Source of the DNA: Pontimonas sp.
GTDB taxonomy: Bacteria; Actinomycetota; Actinomycetes; Actinomycetales; Microbacteriaceae
Length of the DNA: 7,274 nucleotides
Assembly: GCA_021741925.1 (NCBI GenBank)
Contig: JAIOWW010000054.1
Span: 1 to 7,274, forward strand
Direction: 5' to 3'
The position numbers and the translations under genes were made by a program. Positions 1 through 4,949 of the stretch are shown here, one piece after another (position 1 is the stretch's first letter; each line of letters starts with the position of its first letter). Below the pieces are notes generated by a model. That model worked only from the letters and a program-made list of their open reading frames with translations, did not search any database and had not been told where the DNA came from.

Positions 1-832
1 TGATGACTCCGCCTGTGGGGAAGCTGGCAGGCTCGCCACGCTCCCAACTCGAGTCAAAAACCTCGCCGGTGTTCCAGTTCACGCCGTGATAGTGAACAAC
101 GACGACGTCGCCGCCACCTACCTCTGCGCCATCGCCTTCGACGACTGTGGCCAGAGCAAACTCACTTGGCACGTCTCCCTCGGGGATCGTGACTGTGGGG
201 GCACCATCGGCGTCATAGGTCACCGTGGGGAATCCTGCAGGAGGATCGACAGGCTCACCCTCGATGCGTTCCAACGGAGGCGCAGGAGGTGGCTTAATCT
301 CGACCACATCGACAATGAAGAGCAACGATTCGCCAGCCCCGAGACCGAACTCCGGTGCGCCATCGGGACCGAAAGCCTCAATTGGGGGAATCAGACCCGC
401 CACTCGCGAGCCCACTGTTGAGCATGCGGCGGTAAGTGAAACGCCCACGAAGTTTGGAGCCTCGGTATCCAGCGTCAAGACTGTCGGGGACACCTCTGTA
501 TAGCCAGACTCTTCAATCAAGTCACCGGTGGCCGCGTTGTAGAGCGAGTAATCGATTGACAAAATGTCACCATTTTGGACTTCAGGGCCATCACCTTCGA
601 TGATGACGGACCGCTGTGTCACCACTGCTGAGAGTGGAGCGTCAAACGTCACCCCAGGTGCCGAACCAAATTCTCCCGAGATGGCGACCGATTCAACCTC
701 GGCACCACTGGGAGTGCAGCCCTCCGCAAGAGCAAGGGCTTGTTCTACCTCCTCTTGGGGCACGTCAGCAGCGCATCCTGTGAGAACGAGGAGACCCGAA
801 AGGCCCAGAGCAACAGAGAGAGATCGCTTCAC
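1..832 (-). CDS. FKBP-type peptidyl-prolyl cis-trans isomerase lipoprotein (3' end cut by window)
   Basis: Predicted membrane-anchored prolyl isomerase acting on exported proteins at the outer face of the membrane. I read 277 residues from a GTG start at 830-832; the frame is still open at base 1, so the C-terminus is missing. Residues 1-20 form a lipoprotein signal peptide (basic KR, hydrophobic core, lipobox LTGC with lipidated Cys20). Residues about 75-180 look like a first, degenerate FKBP domain (SIDYSLYNAATGDLIEES, lacking the FD of the usual FDSS motif). A proline-rich linker follows (about 181-200). A canonical FKBP domain begins near residue 223 and shows VVVHYHGVNWNTGEVFDSSW before the edge. 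Cys39 and Cys137 flank the first domain and could form a disulfide. The GTG was chosen because GAAAGG lies 6 nt upstream and because it gives a complete signal peptide. The family call is firm; client proteins are unknown. Confidence 0.9.
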   Translation of the reverse strand, partial: MKRSLSVALGLSGLLVLTGCAADVPQEEVEQALALAEGCTPSGAEVESVAISGEFGSAPGVTFDAPLSAVVTQRSVIIEGDGPEVQNGDILSIDYSLYNAATGDLIEESGYTEVSPTVLTLDTEAPNFVGVSLTAACSTVGSRVAGLIPPIEAFGPDGAPEFGLGAGESLLFIVDVVEIKPPPAPPLERIEGEPVDPPAGFPTVTYDADGAPTVTIPEGDVPSEFALATVVEGDGAEVGGGDVVVVHYHGVNWNTGEVFDSSWERGEPASFPTGGVI

Positions 833-838
833 CAGAAG

Positions 839-844
839 CCTTTC
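839..844 (-). promoter_or_regulatory. Ribosome binding site deciding the GTG start of the FKBP lipoprotein
   Basis: On the minus strand the bases read GAAAGG, followed by six bases and then GTG AAG CGA. I see no in-frame ATG that would give a better signal peptide. This purine run supports the GTG start at 832. Confidence 0.6.
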
Positions 845-867
845 GATGGGGTCAGAAGAACCAGCCC

Positions 868-896
868 ATCCTGACAGGTCTCCCCTATGCAATCAA
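868..896 (-). promoter_or_regulatory. Possible weak promoter for the FKBP gene
   Basis: On the minus strand, TTGATT (891-896, 4 of 6 matches to the sigma-70 -35 box) lies 17 bp before CAGGAT (868-873, 3 of 6 matches to the -10 box). Transcription would start near 861, about 30 bases before the GTG. The -35 box overlaps the osmC stop codon. Both hexamers are weak, so the FKBP gene may simply be read through from the osmC-like gene 60 bp upstream. Confidence 0.25.
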
Positions 897-1366
897 TCTG
901 AGGAAACTACCCTAGTGGTGGGCTCATGCAGGACCGGGAAATTGACCGAATTGGCAATAAAACACAATTGACCCGCCCGATGGTGCAGCTCTGGGACGAG
1001 GGATTCGTCACCTCCGGAAATCTCGATTTGGGGTCGAAGCGTCACCTCGGAAATGCGCCCAGAACCATCCTGAAGTGTGTCCAAAACCCCCGACGCTCGG
1101 TCTGCATAAGATTCCACGATGACGCCCGCAGCTTGGGCAACGTGGAGAAAGCTCAGCATGTGGCACTGCGACAGCGCCGCTATCAGAAGCTCCTCCGGAT
1201 TCCACCGGGCGACGTCTCCATGAAAAGCCTTGTCCGACGATCCCTGAATCTCACTTTTGCCTTCTGCGCGAATAACATGCGCCCTCGAATACGCCTTGTA
1301 GTCACTCGTGCCGGTCCCCAGGTTTCCCACCCAGAGGGTTTCCAGCTCATAAAGATGGTGAGTCAT
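893..1366 (-). CDS. OsmC/Ohr-family peroxidase-like protein
   Basis: A 157-residue cytoplasmic protein of the OsmC family. Characterised members reduce organic or fatty-acid hydroperoxides with a pair of reactive cysteines, and the length is usual for the family. Visible landmarks are WNPEELLIAALSQCHM, where Glu59 is followed by the first cysteine Cys68 in the central helix, the strand SEVTLRPQIEI (about 106-116), and QLCFIANSVNFPV with the second cysteine Cys135 before a C-terminal EP. Both cysteines are present, so thiol peroxidase activity is plausible. The sequence resembles general OsmC-family proteins more than strict OsmC or Ohr, so substrate and reducing partner are uncertain. The gene runs divergently from the aminotransferase and is followed after 60 bp by the FKBP lipoprotein gene on the same strand. 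The ATG at 1366 is preceded by a -10-like element at leaderless spacing rather than by a well-placed ribosome binding site. Confidence 0.88.
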   Translation of the reverse strand: MTHHLYELETLWVGNLGTGTSDYKAYSRAHVIRAEGKSEIQGSSDKAFHGDVARWNPEELLIAALSQCHMLSFLHVAQAAGVIVESYADRASGVLDTLQDGSGRISEVTLRPQIEISGGDESLVPELHHRAGQLCFIANSVNFPVLHEPTTRVVSSD

Positions 1367-1403
1367 ACTCCCACTCTAGGCGTCGGTCGACCAGGAATTA
1401 CAA
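1367..1403 (-). promoter_or_regulatory. Probable leaderless promoter of the osmC-like gene
   Basis: On the minus strand the bases TAGAGT (1373-1378) are followed by exactly six bases (GGGAGT) and then the ATG at 1364-1366, which places transcription start on or next to the A of the start codon. A candidate -35, TTGTAA (1398-1403, 4 of 6 matches), lies 19 bp further upstream. TANNNT at this distance from the start is the usual signature of leaderless transcripts in Actinobacteria. GGGAG could also act as a very close ribosome binding site, but only one base would separate it from ATG. Confidence 0.45.
1385..1392. promoter_or_regulatory. Palindrome in the divergent intergenic region, possible operator
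   Basis: GGTCGACC is a perfect 8-bp palindrome located in the 62-bp gap between the divergent osmC-like and gabT-like genes, between their two candidate -10 elements. It could be half of, or the core of, a regulator site shared by both promoters. An 8-bp palindrome can occur by chance, so this is only a candidate. Confidence 0.2.
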
Positions 1404-1414
1404 GGTTCCAGGTC

Positions 1415-1426
1415 TACACTGAGGGG
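1415..1426 (+). promoter_or_regulatory. -10-like element and close purine run before gabT
   Basis: TACACT (1415-1420, TANNNT type) is followed by GAGGGG (1421-1426), then CT and the ATG at 1429. If TACACT is the -10 box, the transcript would begin one or two bases before the ATG. If GAGGGG is a ribosome binding site, its spacing of two bases is unusually short, and a promoter further upstream would be needed. I see no convincing -35 box. Confidence 0.35.
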
Positions 1427-1428
1427 CT

Positions 1429-2769
1429 ATGACAGACACGCTTTCTCAAGCCCCCACGTCGAGCACATCTGCCCGCATTGTCACCGAAATTCCCGGTCCT
1501 CGCTCCAAGGAACTCCACGAGCGTCGCCTCAAGACGGTATCCGCCGGAGTGGCAGCTACCTTCCCTGTTTACGCGGCCAGCGCACACGACGCGATTATCG
1601 AAGACGTCGATGGAAACCGTTTCATTGGCTTCACCCGCGGGATTGGGGGGATGGCCGTTGGTCACACCAACGAGGCAGTAGCCCAGGCCGTTGCCGACCA
1701 GGCATCCAAAGTCACCCATACGCTGTTCGCTGTGGCCGGATACGAGCCGTATATCGAGGTCTGTGAGCTTCTCGCCCAACACACCCCCGGAAACTTTGCC
1801 AAGAAGTCAGTACTGGTTAATTCCGGTGCCGAAGCCGTGGAAAACGCCGTCAAGATTGCTCGGAAGCACACCGGCCGAACCGAGGTGGCAGTGTTGCACC
1901 ACGGTTATCACGGACGGACAAACTTGACCTCCGCCATGAACTACAACATGCACCCCTATGGCACCGGCTTTGGTCCACTTGCGGGATCCGTACATCACGC
2001 TCCCAACTCCTCCCCCTTCCACGTCGGTCTCACCGGCGCGCAAGCGGCCGAGCGCACCATCACCTTCCTCGAAAAGCGCGTAGGGGCGAGTCAAATTGCC
2101 TGCCTCGTCGTGGAGCCCATTCAGGGCGAAGGAGGCTTCATTGTCCCCGCCGAGGGTTACCTCCCGGCACTGGTCGACTGGTGTCACGCGAATGGCATCG
2201 TCTACGTATCGGACGAAGTCCAGAGCGGAATGGCTCGCACCGGCACCTATTTCGCCAGCGAGCACTTTGGTATAGAGCCGGACCTGGTGACGAGCGCCAA
2301 AGGCATCGGTGGCGGAATGCCCATAGCTGCAGTGACCGGACGCGCAGAGATTATGGATGCCTCACACCCCGGCGGACTAGGTGGAACATTCGGGGGCAAC
2401 CCGGTCTCCTCCGCTGCAGTCGTGGCCGTGTTCTCCGAGGTCGAGAAGCGTGGACTCTTGAACGAGGCGAAGCGCGTCGAAAAGGTGCTCAAGCCCGCCC
2501 TCCTCGACCTTCAGACCAAGCACCCTGTTATTGCCGATGTCCGAGGAATCGGTGCCATGCTGGCGATCGAGTTCGCGGACCCCGCCACCGGGAAGCCTGC
2601 GCCTGAAATTGCCAAGTCTGTGCAAACCCATGCTTTGCACGCAGGTGTCTTGATTCTGACCGCCGGAACCTTCGGCAATGTGTTGCGATTCTTGCCGCCC
2701 GTGGTCATCACTGACGACCAGCTTCGTGAAGCTGTCGCTGTGATGGATGACGCACTCTCCGCACTGTAA
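1429..2769 (+). CDS. gabT: GabT-like 4-aminobutyrate (omega-amino acid) aminotransferase, class III, PLP-dependent
   Basis: A complete 446-residue class III aminotransferase, normal length for GabT. GabT moves the omega-amino group of 4-aminobutyrate to 2-oxoglutarate, giving succinate semialdehyde and glutamate in the cytoplasm. Signature regions in order: GIGGMAVGH (71-79), NSGAEAVENAVKIAR (131-145, PLP phosphate region), GYHGRT (159-164), VEPIQGEGGF (228-237), DEVQSG with the ring-binding Asp262 (262-267), SAKGIGGG with the Schiff-base Lys291, GGLGGTFGGNP (315-325) and VLRFLPP with the carboxylate-binding Arg420. Equivalents of E. coli GabT Ile50, Arg141, Glu211, Val241 and Arg398 are present, but the Gln79 position carries Ala101 and the stretch after GYHGRT (AMNYNMHPYG) is unusual. 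A related omega-amino acid, such as beta-alanine, is therefore possible as substrate. It is the first gene of the plus-strand block and overlaps the next gene by 23 nt. No succinate semialdehyde dehydrogenase gene is in the window. Confidence 0.88.
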   Translation: MTDTLSQAPTSSTSARIVTEIPGPRSKELHERRLKTVSAGVAATFPVYAASAHDAIIEDVDGNRFIGFTRGIGGMAVGHTNEAVAQAVADQASKVTHTLFAVAGYEPYIEVCELLAQHTPGNFAKKSVLVNSGAEAVENAVKIARKHTGRTEVAVLHHGYHGRTNLTSAMNYNMHPYGTGFGPLAGSVHHAPNSSPFHVGLTGAQAAERTITFLEKRVGASQIACLVVEPIQGEGGFIVPAEGYLPALVDWCHANGIVYVSDEVQSGMARTGTYFASEHFGIEPDLVTSAKGIGGGMPIAAVTGRAEIMDASHPGGLGGTFGGNPVSSAAVVAVFSEVEKRGLLNEAKRVEKVLKPALLDLQTKHPVIADVRGIGAMLAIEFADPATGKPAPEIAKSVQTHALHAGVLILTAGTFGNVLRFLPPVVITDDQLREAVAVMDDALSAL

Positions 2770-3745
2770 GGCCGTGACGTCCGCGTGGCTCGGAGCCAAT
2801 GACGCTGTTGTTCTCGCTGAGTTGGTGCGCGATGGGCATACAGAATCCCTTCATCACGGAGTACTCGCCGTTGTCGACTATGACGGTGCGACTCAGATGG
2901 AGCGAGGGAACCCCGACGCCATCGTGTATCCACGCTCGACTCTGAAGCCCCTGCAAGCGCTCGCCGTTCTCGGCACGGGGATCAGCCTCAGTTCCCTCAA
3001 CCTCACTCTCACCACCGCGAGCCACTGCGGCTCCACCAGACACCGGGACGCGGTTCTGGCTTTTCTCCGTGAATACGGACTAGACGAGTCATCCCTTCAG
3101 TGCCCTCATGACCTGCCCTTGGGGAGCGCCGAGCGAGCACAGTTCTTGGCTGAAGGTCACCAACCCAGTCGCCTTGCGATGAATTGCTCGGGTAAACATG
3201 CTGGCTTCCTCGCAGCCTGTACACACGCTGGCTACTCCACCGAGGATTACCTCAGCATGGAGCACCCACTCCAACAGAGCATTGCCGAGACGATCACGCA
3301 GTATGCGGAGGAGGCCCCCACTTTCACCTCACACGACGGCTGTGGCGCACCTCTGAATGCCCTGAGCCTGCGAGGGCTTGCCCTCGCGATTGCGCGGATT
3401 GCCAAAGCCCGCACTCCTCACGAGGAACAGTTGATTGCTGCTGTGAGAGAAAACGCCTGGGCGATTGATGGTGAAGGCCGAGACAACACCCTCACCATTG
3501 AGACCTTGGGGGGAATCGCAAAGATTGGCGCCGAAGGCTTGGTCGTGATTGGGACCCCAGCAGGGATCGCCGTGGCTGTGAAGATCGTGGACGGGTCTAT
3601 GAGGGCAACCTCGCTTGTGGCCCTCGCTGCGCTCGAGAGTGTCGGAGCAATTTCCTCCTCTGATGCTGCTGCATTGAGCACGCGCATGGCTCATCCTGTA
3701 ACCGGTGGTGACAACATCATTGGGGGCCTACAAGTCCGGCTATAG
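2747..3745 (+). CDS. L-asparaginase, Rhizobium etli ReAV type (Asparaginase_II family)
   Basis: A complete 332-residue protein of the Rhizobium etli-type asparaginase family, which hydrolyses L-asparagine to aspartate and ammonium and is unrelated to E. coli AnsA/AnsB. Family hallmarks are YPRSTLKPLQ with Ser64 and Lys67, TASHCGSTRH with Ser92, MNCSGKHAGF with Cys147 and Lys150, HDGCGAP with Cys199, and GGIAKIGAEG with Lys259. In the known ReAV structure a Ser-Lys pair spaced three residues apart acts in catalysis, and two cysteines plus a lysine bind zinc; Ser64/Lys67 and Cys147/Lys150/Cys199 match that pattern. No signal peptide is visible, so it is probably cytoplasmic. The ATG at 2747 overlaps gabT by 23 nt and has a poor ribosome site. 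A GTG at 2774 is possible, preceded by AAGG formed over the gabT stop, but the spacing is only two bases. The overlap suggests cotranscription and translational coupling with gabT. Confidence 0.87.
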   Translation: MTHSPHCKAVTSAWLGANDAVVLAELVRDGHTESLHHGVLAVVDYDGATQMERGNPDAIVYPRSTLKPLQALAVLGTGISLSSLNLTLTTASHCGSTRHRDAVLAFLREYGLDESSLQCPHDLPLGSAERAQFLAEGHQPSRLAMNCSGKHAGFLAACTHAGYSTEDYLSMEHPLQQSIAETITQYAEEAPTFTSHDGCGAPLNALSLRGLALAIARIAKARTPHEEQLIAAVRENAWAIDGEGRDNTLTIETLGGIAKIGAEGLVVIGTPAGIAVAVKIVDGSMRATSLVALAALESVGAISSSDAAALSTRMAHPVTGGDNIIGGLQVRL

Positions 3746-3797
3746 TCTCAGAGGTGCAGGATTCCCAGCGATTCTGACCTGCTCTCTCACGAGGAAG

Positions 3798-3820
3798 TGT
3801 GGGAGCAACACAATCCCACA
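3798..3820. promoter_or_regulatory. Perfect inverted repeat upstream of ald, candidate operator
   Basis: TGTGGGA (3798-3804) and TCCCACA (3814-3820) are perfect 7-bp inverted arms around a 9-base centre. They sit in the 91-bp gap before ald and end 16 bases before its ATG. CACAAT (3809-3814, 4 of 6 matches to a -10 box) overlaps the centre and right arm, so a protein bound here would control promoter access. No T-run follows, which argues against an intrinsic terminator for the asparaginase gene. Alanine dehydrogenase genes in mycobacteria are controlled by an Lrp/AsnC-type regulator (AldR), a plausible but unproven partner. As RNA it could form a hairpin just before the ribosome binding site. 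Confidence 0.4.
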
Positions 3821-3823
3821 ATT

Positions 3824-3830
3824 GAGGTGA
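3824..3830 (+). promoter_or_regulatory. Ribosome binding site of ald
   Basis: GAGGTGA ends six bases before the ATG at 3837, good spacing. An earlier ATG at 3832 is out of frame and meets TGA after two codons; that TGA overlaps the true ATG. This makes 3837 the clear start. It is the best-formed ribosome binding site in the window. Confidence 0.7.
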
Positions 3831-3836
3831 CATGTC

Positions 3837-4949
3837 ATGAAGATTTCGGTAATTCGCGAGATCAAAAACAACGAATTCCGCGTCGCAATGACTCCGGCAG
3901 GTGTACGGGATCTTGTAACGGCTGGACACCAGGTCACTGTCGAAGGTGGCGCAGGGCTGGGCTCGGGAATTACCGATGAGGACTATGTGGCTGAGGGCGC
4001 CACAATCGCACCTGATGCTGCATCAGCCTGGAGTTCCGCAGAGATGGTCGTCAAAGTCAAAGAACCCATCGCCAGTGAGTACCAGCACTTTCGCTCAGAT
4101 CTTCTTCTCTTCACCTACCTTCACCTCGCAGCCGAGCCAGAACTCACGCAGGCTCTCCTCGATGCAGGCACAACCTCCATCGCTTATGAGACTGTGCAAG
4201 GCCCCACCGGAGGACTGCCTCTGCTTGCGCCTATGAGTGAGGTCGCTGGCCGTCTCTCCTCCATCGTGGGTGCCGCAACTCTGCTTAAGCCAGCCGGTGG
4301 CATGGGACTCTTGGTCCCCGGCGTTCCCGGCACCAGACCCGCCAACGTCGTCGTTCTTGGTGGCGGAGTAGCGGGAACCAACGCTGTTTCCGTTGCCGTG
4401 GGATTGGGTGCCGAAGTCACCGTCCTGGACACAAACCTGCAGCGTCTCAAGGAACTCGACGCCCTCTATGCGGGCCGCATCAAGACAGCTGCCTCCAACT
4501 CTTTGGAAATTGAACGTGCCTGTCTCGCTGCTGACCTCGTCATTGGGTCCGTGCTCATCCCCGGGGCTAAAGCCCCCAAGCTCGTCTCGCTTGACCTTGT
4601 CTCGCGAATGAAACCGGGAAGCGTGTTGGTCGACATTGCGGTGGACCAGGGGGGTTGCTTCGAAGGCTCCAAACCCACCACCCATGCTGACCCGACCTTC
4701 CAGGTTCACGGCAGCACGTATTACTGCGTAGCCAACATGCCAGGTGCTGTGCCCCAAACATCCACAGTCGCTCTGACCAACGCCACCATGCGCTACGTCA
4801 ACGCTTTGGCCAATAAAGGTTGGAAGAAAGCACTGGCCGAGGACGCGGGGTTGGCCTTGGGATTGAACACAGACGCAGGCATTTTGACCAACGAAGCCGT
4901 GGGTGTCGCTCACGGCATAGACGCGGTCACTCCTTCCACCAGGCTCTAG
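3837..4949 (+). CDS. ald: L-alanine dehydrogenase
   Basis: A complete 370-residue NAD-dependent alanine dehydrogenase, standard length, catalysing L-alanine + NAD + water to pyruvate + ammonium + NADH, reversibly. The N-terminal catalytic half shows KNNEFRVAMTP with Arg15, VVKVKEP with Lys75, and TYLHLA with His96. A Rossmann fold follows, with VVVLGGGVAG (171-180) and the acidic NAD-ribose residue Asp198 (VLDTN). The catalytic Asp270 is in DIAVDQGGC, followed by YYCVANMPGAVP (295-306). These positions match the Mycobacterium tuberculosis enzyme (His96, Asp270), so the protein should be active. It follows the asparaginase gene after 91 bp containing an inverted repeat, so it may have its own promoter as well as read-through. 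The enzyme could catabolise alanine or assimilate ammonium when carbon is plentiful. Its last 23 bases overlap the 3' end of the convergent FtsK-family gene. Confidence 0.95.
   Translation: MKISVIREIKNNEFRVAMTPAGVRDLVTAGHQVTVEGGAGLGSGITDEDYVAEGATIAPDAASAWSSAEMVVKVKEPIASEYQHFRSDLLLFTYLHLAAEPELTQALLDAGTTSIAYETVQGPTGGLPLLAPMSEVAGRLSSIVGAATLLKPAGGMGLLVPGVPGTRPANVVVLGGGVAGTNAVSVAVGLGAEVTVLDTNLQRLKELDALYAGRIKTAASNSLEIERACLAADLVIGSVLIPGAKAPKLVSLDLVSRMKPGSVLVDIAVDQGGCFEGSKPTTHADPTFQVHGSTYYCVANMPGAVPQTSTVALTNATMRYVNALANKGWKKALAEDAGLALGLNTDAGILTNEAVGVAHGIDAVTPSTRL
4927..4949. other. Convergent 3' overlap of ald and the FtsK-family gene
   Basis: The stop of ald (TAG at 4947-4949) and the stop of the minus-strand ATPase gene (TGA, read as TCA at 4927-4929) lie inside each other's coding sequence, sharing 23 bp. 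There is no intergenic space and no visible hairpin with a T-run, so each transcript probably extends as antisense into the other gene unless Rho stops it. Confidence 0.85.

Noticed and set aside
845..870. Inverted repeat GATGGG-N14-CCCATC between the osmC-like and FKBP genes as a terminator
   Set aside because: The arms are only 6 bp, the loop is long and no T-run follows on either strand. It may be chance.
86..971. Plus-strand open frames opposite the FKBP lipoprotein gene
   Set aside because: They overlap one another and lie antisense to a gene with a lipobox and FKBP motifs; their compositions look like frame shadows.
926..1432. Plus-strand open frame of 168 codons across the osmC-like gene
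   Set aside because: It lies antisense to a well-supported OsmC-family gene, has no recognisable motif and runs through the divergent promoter region.
2377..2933. Two minus-strand frames of 140 codons opposite the gabT-asparaginase junction
   Set aside because: They lie antisense to two conserved enzymes and show no motif or plausible ribosome binding site.
3798..3820. The ald upstream inverted repeat as an intrinsic terminator of the asparaginase gene
   Set aside because: The stem is only 7 bp with a 9-base loop and is followed by ATTGAGG rather than a run of T.
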